This document shows positions 1 to 8,823 of a stretch of 64,000 nt of DNA, piece by piece; the stretch's first letter is position 1, and every line of letters starts with the position of its first letter. The DNA is from SKVR01 sp037441525. GTDB taxonomy: Bacteria > Bacteroidota > Bacteroidia > Bacteroidales > UBA7960. The translations under genes and the position numbers were made by a program. The stretch lies in the NCBI GenBank assembly GCA_037441525.1, contig JBBISA010000013.1, positions 3,550 to 67,549 of the forward strand. The letters run 5' to 3'. The notes beneath the pieces are model-generated. The model did not search any database. It saw nothing but the letters and a program-made list of their open reading frames with translations, and was not told where the DNA came from.

Positions 1-1491
1 CCCTATTTCTCCACCATGTAATTCTACGATTTCCTTACAGATAGAAAGACCGATTCCCAGGCCAGAATACTTTTCTGTTTCAATATTATGTACCTGCGAA
101 AAAGGTGAAAAAATGCTTTTCTGTCGCTCTTCCCTGATTCCGATCCCGGTATCTGTTACCATTATTTTAACCATAGCTTCTTCCGATGCCAGCTCAGGGA
201 CATTTTCTAGGGAGAAGTATACGCTTACATGTCCTTCCATTGTAAACTTAACGGCATTAATAATCAGATTGTTAAGTATCTGAACTATTCGATTGTGATC
301 GAAACACAATAATTGGGGAAGTTTCTCATCAACCCAGGAATGAAACTCCAATGGTTTCTGGCAAATAGCATGGAAAAACTTCTGTGTATGTGCCGCCAGT
401 TTGGCTATGGAATAGGGCTCCATTAAAAGCTGCACATTGCCCGATTCAATTCGCGAATAATCAAGTACCTGGTCAATTATTTCCCTTAAATTATCGGAGG
501 AGGTTTTCAAGGTGTTCAAAAAATCTTTCTGGGTATGACTAAGCCGGGTTTGTTCCATTAATTCCACAATACCTATTATACCGGTTAGTGGAGTTCTGAT
601 TTCGTGGCTCATGCTGGCCAGGAAATTCTGTTTAAATTTTAAGGTATTGCGTGCAATTTCGATTTCCTTTTCAAGTTGCTGTTTTTCAACCAGATCGGTA
701 ATATCGTAGCCAATAAACTGGTACTCCGAAATCTGGCCGTTTTCGTTTCGGATTAAATAGCCCTTCCATTCCTGCCAGTTTTTTATCCCTGTTTGCGTAA
801 AAGCCTTTTGCTGATAGATAATAGGGGCATCCGAATGTTCGTTGAAAGTGTCGAGTAAACTGGAAATAGCATATTTGCGATGCTCAGGAAAGAGATCATA
901 CCAGTCGATGCCTATCAACTGATTTTCAGGTTTGCCAAAAAATGAAGCGAAAGCACGATTTACGTAGGTAATGATGCGTTTTGTATTTATACGGCAAATC
1001 ATTTCTCGTTGAGTTTGCAGCACCGACTCGAGCAATTGCTTGTTTTGCAGCAATTCATCAGTAATCCTCTTTTTTTCCTTTACGGCCTGATGCAATTTCA
1101 GGTGATTATTTACCCTTACCTTTACTTCGAGGGGGTTAAAAGGTTTCAAAATATAGTCAACCGCACCCGCATTAAATCCCTTCACAATGTCTTCAACATC
1201 GGTTTTGGCGCTAAGAAAAATAACCGGGATCTCCCTGAGATGAGGAATTTCCTTGATTTTCCGGCAGACATCGTACCCGTCTAATTCGGGCATCATTACA
1301 TCAAGCAATATTAAATCGGGCATGCCCTTTTCCAGAAGTTTAAGGGCACTGTGTCCATTGCCTGCAAAACTCAGCGTGTAATAATCGCCCAATATGCTGG
1401 CAATAACTTTAAGATTATTGGGTTGATCGTCGACCACCAGAATAAGGTCTTTCTTTGTGGATTCATCATTTTCCATCATTTTATTGTGCAT
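1..1491 (-). CDS. Hybrid sensor histidine kinase with N-terminal receiver domain (3' end outside window)
   Basis: This leftward reading frame runs off the left edge, so the C-terminus is missing. About 497 codons are visible. Domains in order are an N-terminal receiver (LVVDDQPNN acidic pocket and phospho-Asp in LILLDVMMPELDG, about residues 15-135), a helical linker, a PAS domain ending in QFIGYDITD, a HisKA dimerization domain with the phospho-His in ASMSHEIRTPLTG, and the start of the HATPase domain with its N box (NNLIINAVKF), G1 (DTGIGI) and G2 (GLGIGLSI) motifs. The soluble REC-PAS-kinase layout implies a cytoplasmic kinase whose input includes phosphotransfer to its own receiver. The first ATG overlaps the stop of the upstream kinase gene as TAATG, which suggests translational coupling; ATGs 12 and 15 nt further in are alternatives. 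Kinase assignment is secure, the signal sensed is unknown. Confidence 0.9.
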   Translation of the reverse strand, partial: MHNKMMENDESTKKDLILVVDDQPNNLKVIASILGDYYTLSFAGNGHSALKLLEKGMPDLILLDVMMPELDGYDVCRKIKEIPHLREIPVIFLSAKTDVEDIVKGFNAGAVDYILKPFNPLEVKVRVNNHLKLHQAVKEKKRITDELLQNKQLLESVLQTQREMICRINTKRIITYVNRAFASFFGKPENQLIGIDWYDLFPEHRKYAISSLLDTFNEHSDAPIIYQQKAFTQTGIKNWQEWKGYLIRNENGQISEYQFIGYDITDLVEKQQLEKEIEIARNTLKFKQNFLASMSHEIRTPLTGIIGIVELMEQTRLSHTQKDFLNTLKTSSDNLREIIDQVLDYSRIESGNVQLLMEPYSIAKLAAHTQKFFHAICQKPLEFHSWVDEKLPQLLCFDHNRIVQILNNLIINAVKFTMEGHVSVYFSLENVPELASEEAMVKIMVTDTGIGIREERQKSIFSPFSQVHNIETEKYSGLGIGLSICKEIVELHGGEIG

Positions 1492-4388
1492 TAGGCGAGC
1501 AGTTTATATAATCCGGTCAGGGAAATAGATATTTTATCGAAATCGAAATTGTCGTAATGACGCTGCAAAATGGCAAATTGTTGCAGCAACTCAGGGATGT
1601 TATACTCGCGGGCAAACTGCGTCATTTCATGAAGGAGTTTGCTGAATTCGTCAAGGGTAAGGAATTCAATCTGTTGCTGAATAGCCTGTGCAAACATGGT
1701 AATAAACACATTTTTAATGCCTCCGGAAAAGGGTGTCTGAGTTACCTGATGTGTTGCAGATTTGGATGGGTTATTTAGTGGCAACATTTCATCAACCAAG
1801 GTATGTTCGAGGTGCTTCCTAAGCTCATTAACCAAAGATTTTTTTTGCAATGGTTTGTGCAAATATCCATTGAACAGTGAGCCCATATTTTCAAATCCGC
1901 TATGCAAGGCCGAGGCGCTAACAGCAACCACCGGCAATCTCTGCCCCTCAGGCATTTTTTTTATCTTTTGAACGGTCTCATATCCATTCATACCGGGCAT
2001 TCTTATGTCCATAAGAACCAGGTGCGGTCTGAATCTTGAAATCATTTCCAGAGCAGCCTCGCCACTATGTGTTTCCAAAAAATCAAATCCATAATCGGCA
2101 AGATAGGTAGTAACTAATTGTCTGTTATGAGATATATCATCTACAATCAGGATTGTTTGGTGGTTAAATACGATGCGTTGCATATCCCATTTAAAAGGCT
2201 CTTCGGAAATGGAAATATCATCAGAGCTTTTAACATTAAAAAACCTGATAGTAAAGATACTCCCCTTGCCTGGTATGCTTTTGATGAGTATTTCGCCATT
2301 CATAAGTTCAACCAGCCTTTTGCTGATGGCAAGGCCCAGGCCGGTTCCCCCGTATTTGCGGGAATCCTGACCTGCCTGTTGACTGAAGGATTCAAAAATC
2401 CATACCTGATCGGTTTCAGGGATGCCGATGCCAGTATCTTCAACCCTAATATCAAAATTTACATATCCATTTTTATTCTCCAGCAGTTTTATAAAAAGAC
2501 CCACCCTCCCTTTGCTGGTAAACTTTATGGCATTCCCCACCAGGTTGATCAATACTTGTCGTAAACGAATTTCATCAATTACCACTGTTACCGGAAAATT
2601 TGAATCGATCCCCAGATTGAATTCTAATCTCTTTTCTTCGCATTTTTGCTGAAAAAGCTGGCGTACTTCTTCCATAACCACCATCAGATTGATAGGCAAA
2701 GGGGAAATATCCAAACGTCCGGCCTCAATTTTGGAAAGATCAAGAATATCATTTATAAGCGAAAGCAGCGTTTTACCGCTATCGAGTATGGTTCTTAAAT
2801 AACTCTTCTGCCTTGCATCGGTTGTAGTATTTAGCATCACCTCGCTGAACCCAAGGATGGAATTCATCGGTGTACGAATTTCATGGCTGACATTGGCAAG
2901 GAATTCTGATTTAGCCCGGTTGGCAGCATTGAGCTTTTCCTGGGCGCGCTTATGCTGGGTAATATCGTGACCATAGTAGCAGGCTGCAACAATTTCTCCA
3001 TCAATAATAATGGGGCTGGCAAAAATCTCCACGTAGATCCGGTCGTCCCCAAAGGGATATGTTTCTTCGAAAAGAAACTCCTCCCCATTGAAAACCCTGT
3101 AGTACCTATCCATCCAGGCTTTGCGCTCTTCGGGTGGCAAAAGGTCAATTATTTTCATCCCTTTCTGAAGTGTAATACCAAAAGACATTTGAAAGGCTCT
3201 GACAAACAAACCATTGATGTACTCTATCTCATGATTTTTATTTACTGTCCAGATGCTCTCAAAGGGGTTTTCAATAATGGCTTTCAGGTATGTTTCGCTA
3301 TCGCGGATAGCGTATTCAAGCAGCCGGTTTTCGGTAATATTGCGCGAAAATCCAACAATTCCCCGGTGGCCGTTGTTAAGATCAATACCAAATTTTACTG
3401 TTTCGATTACCATGTTGCCTATTTCGTGCTCAAAGAGAGCGGGCTTGTCTGATTTTAGGCATATCAGGTCCGTTTCGTTGGCTCGTTTTCCATATTCCGG
3501 CCCCAGGAGTTGAATATCATCTTTTCCAAGCAGTTCATCTTCGGTCATGTTAAAGTGGAGCTGCATGGCACGGTTTACAACAATATATTTATGATTAGCA
3601 TCTTTGACAAAGATCAGATCAGACGAGTTGTTGATAGAATCGCGGTAAATCTTTTGCGAAAAGCGCAACTCTTCCTCTGTCTTTTTAAGTTCCGTTATAT
3701 TTCTGATTACAGCTACGGTTTTATCGTTTCCAAGATGAAACAAACGGGCTTCAAAAGATTCCGGGGAATGGTTGACAGTGATTTGAAACTGAAAAGGTTT
3801 AACAATTTTGCCTTCCAGCAAAGCCATGATAGCATCCTTTATTTTGCGGGCGACAGGGTCAGGGAAAAACTCACAGATGTCTCTTCCTATAAATTGTTCG
3901 GGAGCAAAAAGTAAATCCCGGACACGATCGGTTTTAAGATCATAAAAGGTAAAGTCGGGGTTAAACACAAAGATTATATCGGGCAGCCCCGCCAATAGTG
4001 ATTCAATGTAACTTTTTTGCTGAAAAATCAGCTCTTTTTCCTCGGTAACATCAATATACCAGGCAGCAATGCTTCCATCGGGCTGTGGTCTTTTGGTTAT
4101 TTTGTACCACTTTTTCTGAGTGCAAATACATTCTATTCCCTTTTTTTGGTCATCCCGGGTGGCAATCAACAAAGCCAGCCATTCTGGTTCATAATTGATT
4201 TGGGCTGATTCAATCAAAGAAAATTTATACTTCTGCTTTAAAATTCCATGCAGGTCTATTTCGGTTCTGAATTCAGAATTACATTCTAATACCTCAACAA
4301 AATTCTGTCCTTTTTCGGTTCCAAACTTGTGCAACGTTTGTGGAAAAGGAACAAATTGAGTTGGCAGTATAGAATGATGAACATTCAT
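1491..4388 (-). CDS. Multi-PAS hybrid sensor histidine kinase/response regulator (965 aa)
   Basis: A large soluble hybrid kinase with no membrane segment. PAS-type sensory domains cover about residues 25-115, 122-235, 245-355 and 363-480; several end in the NITE/DITQ signature typical of PAS-PAC units. HisKA carries the phospho-His at about H502 (LANVSHEIRTP). The HATPase domain has the N box (NLVGNAIKF, about 615), DTGIGI (about 651) and GGTGLGLAI (about 680). A C-terminal receiver has its phospho-Asp at about D794 (VLMDIRMPGM) and the conserved Lys in HKPL. The last 100 residues are a helical tail without an obvious Hpt phospho-His. It forms an overlapping pair with the downstream REC-PAS kinase (TAATG), so the two are probably co-expressed and may exchange phosphoryl groups; that exchange is inference. 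Confidence 0.93.
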   Translation of the reverse strand: MNVHHSILPTQFVPFPQTLHKFGTEKGQNFVEVLECNSEFRTEIDLHGILKQKYKFSLIESAQINYEPEWLALLIATRDDQKKGIECICTQKKWYKITKRPQPDGSIAAWYIDVTEEKELIFQQKSYIESLLAGLPDIIFVFNPDFTFYDLKTDRVRDLLFAPEQFIGRDICEFFPDPVARKIKDAIMALLEGKIVKPFQFQITVNHSPESFEARLFHLGNDKTVAVIRNITELKKTEEELRFSQKIYRDSINNSSDLIFVKDANHKYIVVNRAMQLHFNMTEDELLGKDDIQLLGPEYGKRANETDLICLKSDKPALFEHEIGNMVIETVKFGIDLNNGHRGIVGFSRNITENRLLEYAIRDSETYLKAIIENPFESIWTVNKNHEIEYINGLFVRAFQMSFGITLQKGMKIIDLLPPEERKAWMDRYYRVFNGEEFLFEETYPFGDDRIYVEIFASPIIIDGEIVAACYYGHDITQHKRAQEKLNAANRAKSEFLANVSHEIRTPMNSILGFSEVMLNTTTDARQKSYLRTILDSGKTLLSLINDILDLSKIEAGRLDISPLPINLMVVMEEVRQLFQQKCEEKRLEFNLGIDSNFPVTVVIDEIRLRQVLINLVGNAIKFTSKGRVGLFIKLLENKNGYVNFDIRVEDTGIGIPETDQVWIFESFSQQAGQDSRKYGGTGLGLAISKRLVELMNGEILIKSIPGKGSIFTIRFFNVKSSDDISISEEPFKWDMQRIVFNHQTILIVDDISHNRQLVTTYLADYGFDFLETHSGEAALEMISRFRPHLVLMDIRMPGMNGYETVQKIKKMPEGQRLPVVAVSASALHSGFENMGSLFNGYLHKPLQKKSLVNELRKHLEHTLVDEMLPLNNPSKSATHQVTQTPFSGGIKNVFITMFAQAIQQQIEFLTLDEFSKLLHEMTQFAREYNIPELLQQFAILQRHYDNFDFDKISISLTGLYKLLA

Positions 4389-4682
4389 AATGATGGAATC
4401 AGGCTGAGATTGTGCCGATAAAAACCCAATTAAGTTATGGTTAGACCAAAACTCCGGGTTACTTCAAAACCCTAATATTCAAATAACTGTATAAAATTAC
4501 TGAATAGTTGAATGTTGTTTGTTCAGTAAAACACGGTTTTTGGTACTTGGGATGTTGCAATTATGCCATGACAAAATTCCAGGCCAAAGGTGTCTGAAAA
4601 ACGCTAAATCAGTTTGGGTCAAAAAAAAAGATGGTCAAATGCTTCCAGGTATGGAAAAAAATTTTGATCCCATGAAGGTGGT
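4389..4682. other. Gene-free spacer between two kinase genes
   Basis: About 290 nt with no credible reading frame. It holds the upstream region of the 965-residue kinase and the downstream region of the 730-residue kinase. I see no good TAnnTTTG box and no strong hairpin here. Confidence 0.5.
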
Positions 4683-6875
4683 TTACTGAAACCATCTTGA
4701 TAATAATTCTTTAAAATCATCGCCCCTAACAGGTTTGGTAAGATAATCGTCCAGTCCGAGGGCAAGGTATTTTTCGCGGTCGCCTTCAAAAGCATTTGCA
4801 CTTAGCCCAACAATAAGAGGCTGGTTATCGTATTTTTTTCTGATCATTTCAGTGGCAGCAATACCATCCATCACTGGCATCTGTATGTCCATCAATACCA
4901 TATCGAAATGATCGGGATGAAAGATTTCAACCCCTTCCTGCCCGTTGGATGCGGTTGTTACTTTATGGCCCTGCGAGGTAAGAATAAGGCTTATTACTTT
5001 CTGGTTTATTACCTTATCTTCAACCAATAATATTCGCAGGGATGATCCGGCTGAACCGTTGCCAGAAACGTGTATTTTTTCGCGTTGCTGTTTGCTCTTT
5101 TTTGCTGTTCTGGCAACAAAAGTAAACCAGAAAGTACTGCCTGTGCCGGGCTCGCTTTCCACTCCTATTTCGCCGCCTAACAGCCTTGCCAGATCTTTGC
5201 AGATGGTAAGTCCCAGGCCGGTACCATCAATGTGCCTTGTATCGGTATAATCAATTTGGGTAAAGGGTTCGAAAAGCATTTGATGTTTGGCCGGGTCGAT
5301 ACCTATTCCACTATCTTCAACCCTGATTTCTACCAGCAGGGTGTCTTCCGTAACCTGATGCTTAAGGTTGGCTATAAGTTTTATATAACCATGGTTGGTA
5401 AATTTTATGGCATTTGACAGAAAATTGGAGATTATCTGCTGTACCCGCATTATATCAACCATAAAATTTTCAGGGAGTTCATCTGAAACGACCGTGATAA
5501 GTTTAATGGGTTTCTGACAGATTGAGCCAAAAAGGGTAATCGCATTGTCGAAAACAGAGTTGGTTTCTATAACAACCGGTTTGAGCACAATCTTGCCGGC
5601 TTCAATTTTTGAATAATCCAGAATTTGGTTAATAATTTCGCGAAGGCTTTCGGTTGATTGCCGCAACCCATTGATGTATTCTTTCTGCGTTTTATTTAAC
5701 GGGGTACTAGCAAGTATTTCAGTAAGCCCCATAATTCCGGTAAGGGGCGTTCTGATTTCGTGGCTCATATTGGCCAGAAAGTTTTGCTTGAATTTGGCTG
5801 ATTGTAAGGCAACTGCAATGTCGGTGCGCAGCTGCTCGTTGGCCTTTTGCTCTCTTAAATCTACCACAACACTACGCTGCCCAACAACCTTTCCGTTTTT
5901 AATAATTGGACTTGAATAATCCATTACCGGAAAAACAGTTCCATCTTTTTTTATGGCACGATACTCTTTCCTCGAATTCAGTGCTTCATCTATATGATGT
6001 CTGAGATTTTCCCATGCTCTCTTCCTTAATTCGGGCACAACAAAAGTAAGTATGCTCATGCCTTTCTTGATTTCTTCATTGCTAACATCAAATTGTCTGA
6101 GTCCTTGCTGGTTGACATAGGTAATAATGCCTTCCCTGTTTACTTCATAAACAATCAGGGGCAACAGGTCGGCAAGATTTCGGAATCGTTGCTCGCTTTC
6201 TATCAATTCTGAAGTTCTGTTTGCAACAAGAGTTTCGAGATTGCGATTAACATCTTCAAGTTGATCCTTGCTCTGATTTAACTCCTTTGTGAGGGAAAAA
6301 TTTCGTCGGCTGTTAAGTTCAATATAATACGAGGCAAACATGCCTATCAAGTTGGCAGAAATGTAGAAGAAATTATAAGAAATAAGGTTTTTGGGTTCCA
6401 GATTTCCGGAAAAAATCATCATCAAATTGGTTATAAGCAATATGCCAAAACCAGAAATTGATGCATAAATAAAGCGAAGTCGAATAAAAAAATAGAGGGC
6501 AGTAAATGTTAGCATCAACCCACCATAATAAAAAGAATTATCCGGAACCTTTATGACCATATAGCCGATACCTGTTCCGCCTACAATAGCTGCAAAAACA
6601 AGCAGATATTGCCAGTACCGGTAAAATGACCGGTGCCATGAACATGCTATTACCAAAAAAATAACAGGTAGTACAATGGCAAAACGTACTATAAAGAAAT
6701 CTCCCGAAAATTCATCAGGAATTACCAAAATATCGAGTATGCTGAACGAACCATATAGAATCATGGTCAATAAAAGCGCTACCCGGGTAATTGGGAGGGA
6801 TTCTAAAAAATAAACCTGCTGGTATTCTTGTTCTTGTTGATGGCTAAAGTGCAAGCTTTTAAAAAAATAGGACAT
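4683..6875 (-). CDS. Membrane-bound hybrid sensor histidine kinase (730 aa)
   Basis: The N-terminal 190 residues contain about six hydrophobic segments (near 30-52, 60-80, 87-108, 116-133, 135-155 and 163-186), giving a multi-pass membrane sensor module. A short coiled linker (about 195-225, ending in the LVANRTSEL pattern) leads into one PAS domain (about 228-342). HisKA follows with phospho-His at about H372 (LANMSHEIRTPLTG), then HATPase with SNFLSNAIKF, DSGIGI and GTGLGLTI, and a C-terminal receiver with phospho-Asp at about D663 (VLMDIQMPVMDG) and Lys in TKPV. The order TM-PAS-HK-REC is a complete hybrid kinase without Hpt, so a separate phosphotransfer protein or response regulator is expected elsewhere. 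It lies in the same direction as the two other kinases but is separated from them by about 290 nt. Confidence 0.93.
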   Translation of the reverse strand: MSYFFKSLHFSHQQEQEYQQVYFLESLPITRVALLLTMILYGSFSILDILVIPDEFSGDFFIVRFAIVLPVIFLVIACSWHRSFYRYWQYLLVFAAIVGGTGIGYMVIKVPDNSFYYGGLMLTFTALYFFIRLRFIYASISGFGILLITNLMMIFSGNLEPKNLISYNFFYISANLIGMFASYYIELNSRRNFSLTKELNQSKDQLEDVNRNLETLVANRTSELIESEQRFRNLADLLPLIVYEVNREGIITYVNQQGLRQFDVSNEEIKKGMSILTFVVPELRKRAWENLRHHIDEALNSRKEYRAIKKDGTVFPVMDYSSPIIKNGKVVGQRSVVVDLREQKANEQLRTDIAVALQSAKFKQNFLANMSHEIRTPLTGIMGLTEILASTPLNKTQKEYINGLRQSTESLREIINQILDYSKIEAGKIVLKPVVIETNSVFDNAITLFGSICQKPIKLITVVSDELPENFMVDIMRVQQIISNFLSNAIKFTNHGYIKLIANLKHQVTEDTLLVEIRVEDSGIGIDPAKHQMLFEPFTQIDYTDTRHIDGTGLGLTICKDLARLLGGEIGVESEPGTGSTFWFTFVARTAKKSKQQREKIHVSGNGSAGSSLRILLVEDKVINQKVISLILTSQGHKVTTASNGQEGVEIFHPDHFDMVLMDIQMPVMDGIAATEMIRKKYDNQPLIVGLSANAFEGDREKYLALGLDDYLTKPVRGDDFKELLSRWFQ

Positions 6876-6907
6876 TATGGTTTGCTCTGTGATTAAATTT
6901 GATCCGG

Positions 6908-6915
6908 CAAAAATA
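6908..6915 (-). promoter_or_regulatory. Candidate -7 box for the 730-aa kinase
   Basis: The minus strand reads TATTTTTG, matching the Bacteroidota TAnnTTTG -7 consensus, about 33 nt before the kinase ATG. No convincing -33 TTTG partner is visible, so this is tentative. Confidence 0.35.
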
Positions 6916-7329
6916 ATTCAATTTTGTTTGCTCAGTTTTTAAATGGGCTAAACAGAAGGGTGTAGCCCAAAAAAAGATCCAATTGTTTTACGTATTATCT
7001 TCAATAACAGGGAAAACAAGTCTCCGAATTTTTATTAACACACCTTGCTTAATTGTTTGTTTTGCAATGCATTACCCGAAGAAAACACCTGGTATTTTAT
7101 CAGCATTGTAAACCGTTGTTTAAAACAAGCCAATATACAAATATTTTTGAAACAACTTTTTAGTGTATCGATACAATTTTTATGTCTGAATTCAACTTAG
7201 GGTACCCAATTTAAATGGCTAGTCCCAATCATGTTGGCAAATCAAAACCAAAAACCATAAATATATTGCTTTGCGGTTGCAGAGACATTTTAACCCGGAT
7301 TAGTCGTTGGAAATTTAATCAACTAATGA

Positions 7330-7344
7330 TTTAATCAGATTAAA
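7330..7344. repeat. Perfect 7-bp palindrome TTTAATC-A-GATTAAA
   Basis: Two 7-nt arms separated by a single base form a perfect inverted repeat in a region rich in TTAATC/GATTAA words. The single-base spacer suits a dimeric regulator site better than an RNA hairpin. Confidence 0.5.
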
Positions 7345-7451
7345 CTCCGATTAATAAACTAAGATTTGTAAGCATTTCTGATTGCACCTTTTCGGTTTTT
7401 TTAAGCGATTTGCCGTTCTGATAATATTATTATCAACGCCTTATATTGATG

Positions 7452-7478
7452 TTTTTCTAATGACGGTCATTAGAAAAA
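7452..7478. repeat. Perfect 13-bp palindrome around a single G
   Basis: The left arm TTTTTCTAATGAC (7452-7464) and right arm GTCATTAGAAAAA (7466-7478) are exact reverse complements with G7465 between them. It lies about 160 nt past the stop of the leftward gene at 7637. It could be an operator for a dimeric repressor, or an AT-rich bidirectional terminator because the arms end in T and A runs. Confidence 0.6.
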
Positions 7479-7636
7479 ACGGTTGATTACAACCCTGGGT
7501 TTAATCCTTTACCCTGATCAGTTGTTTCTAAAACTGCAACTTTATGGCTTAGGGGCCTTTAAATTGTATTTTAAATCAACGCTACTAAAAGCAAAATAAC
7601 TGTTTTCCTGTGACCTTTTCTTAAAAGTTCTATCAG

Positions 7637-8674
7637 TTACAGTTCATCAACCACCATTTCAAAAACAATTCCTGTTGCATCAAAAAAGAGTGAATAAGGA
7701 AATATATTAGCGCGGAAGGAAGCTACTTCCCTGGCAATTGTGGTTATTTCGGGCTGGCTTTGTTGTTCAAGATTCTTTAACCTTATTGCCGACTGTTGAA
7801 CAGAAAGGGCCAGGTGCTCCAGAAAATCTCGGGCATAAAGGGCCCACAACCCGCTGTACCCAGTGAGTGGCCTTGTAAATGGGGGTGCTGTAGAATTTGA
7901 ATACCGGTAAACAAATAAGGGAAAAACATACTCAACACGGTTTGTTTCAGAAATGGTTTGTTCACGATTACCCTTTCTGGTCACGGCTAAATATGAATTT
8001 ACTCTATCCCCCGATGGTTCAACCCGGGTATAAAACTCATAGGATGACTGCGGTTCGAAAATTTCGCCGATCTGTGCTTCAACAAACAGTAAGGAAGCCC
8101 TGACAGATATCTGTTGTGTGAGTTCCGATGGTTCCGACCCCGAAGCCATATATTTTACCATTACAATGGCTTCACCAAATCGGGTAAAATGCTGGTTTAT
8201 CAATACCACATCATCTGAATGCACTTTTGCGGAGGAAGATGCTCGTAAAAAGGTATCAAACCTTTGCCGGTGTCCACTATTGCCGTGCTCCCACCGGTGG
8301 GTGGTAAAAAGATCACGGAAAAACTCAATCCTGGCTCCCGATTGCAGTATGGCCATATTCCTTGCCCTTGATAATGCTTGCCCGAGGGCTTCGTTTTGCG
8401 GCAGATCGGGATCGGAAATACCTATGGCATAAATCGTATCGGCGGTGGATGGGGGGAATCTGAAAAACCATCCGGGCAGTGTATCGGGGAAGAAACTAAG
8501 GGTTTTGATGTTTTTGAAGTTGGCAAACCGGCTATTGGTTGCAACACGTGTTGTTTCACGCTCAAAGATATCAAGAAATTCCTGCGATGGTTGCTGAGCA
8601 AATACGAGGTTTTCAGTTCCTGACATAAATGCCAGCAGCAGGAAAATGGCAGATATTGAGGAAAATGACCTCAT
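7637..8674 (-). CDS. Exported protein with LPP20-like domain, function unknown
   Basis: 345 residues. The first 26 residues are a Sec signal peptide (basic start, hydrophobic core, cleavage near VFAQQ), so the product is exported to the periplasm or outer membrane; there is no lipobox cysteine. The stretch around residues 75-110 (IYAIGISDPDLP followed by an Ala-rich helix with paired ALxxAR) resembles the LPP20-like lipoprotein domain seen in small outer-envelope proteins. The rest has no motif I recognise. It stands alone: about 150 nt downstream of the ketoacyl synthase gene and followed by a long gene-free region. The domain match is a judgement by eye and the biological role is unknown. 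Confidence 0.7.
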   Translation of the reverse strand: MRSFSSISAIFLLLAFMSGTENLVFAQQPSQEFLDIFERETTRVATNSRFANFKNIKTLSFFPDTLPGWFFRFPPSTADTIYAIGISDPDLPQNEALGQALSRARNMAILQSGARIEFFRDLFTTHRWEHGNSGHRQRFDTFLRASSSAKVHSDDVVLINQHFTRFGEAIVMVKYMASGSEPSELTQQISVRASLLFVEAQIGEIFEPQSSYEFYTRVEPSGDRVNSYLAVTRKGNREQTISETNRVEYVFPLFVYRYSNSTAPPFTRPLTGYSGLWALYARDFLEHLALSVQQSAIRLKNLEQQSQPEITTIAREVASFRANIFPYSLFFDATGIVFEMVVDEL

Positions 8675-8823
8675 TATAATTTGTAGCTGGTTTTATTGCC
8701 TTATACCTATAATAAATTGTTCTTCCGAAAAATTGAACAACTCCATTTGAAACTTCGCAATCCTTATTTTACGCAAAACAAATATCCTTGCCATTTACAG
8801 GCAAGTGAAATGGAATAATTGCT

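Larger units (their letters stand above)
6876..7636. other. 760-nt AT-rich intergenic region, no gene seen
   Basis: No reading frame here has coding character. The stretch contains repeated TTAATC/GATTAA words around 7310-7360, two perfect palindromes (annotated separately) and, close to the kinase start, a TATTTTTG box on the minus strand at 6908-6915. Both flanking genes point left, so this region is the promoter side of the 730-residue kinase and the tail side of the exported protein at 7637. Confidence 0.6.

Noticed and set aside
1557..3914. Several plus-strand reading frames of 60-170 codons opposite the 965-residue kinase
   Set aside because: They are antisense to a well-supported kinase with complete domains and have no recognisable protein features.
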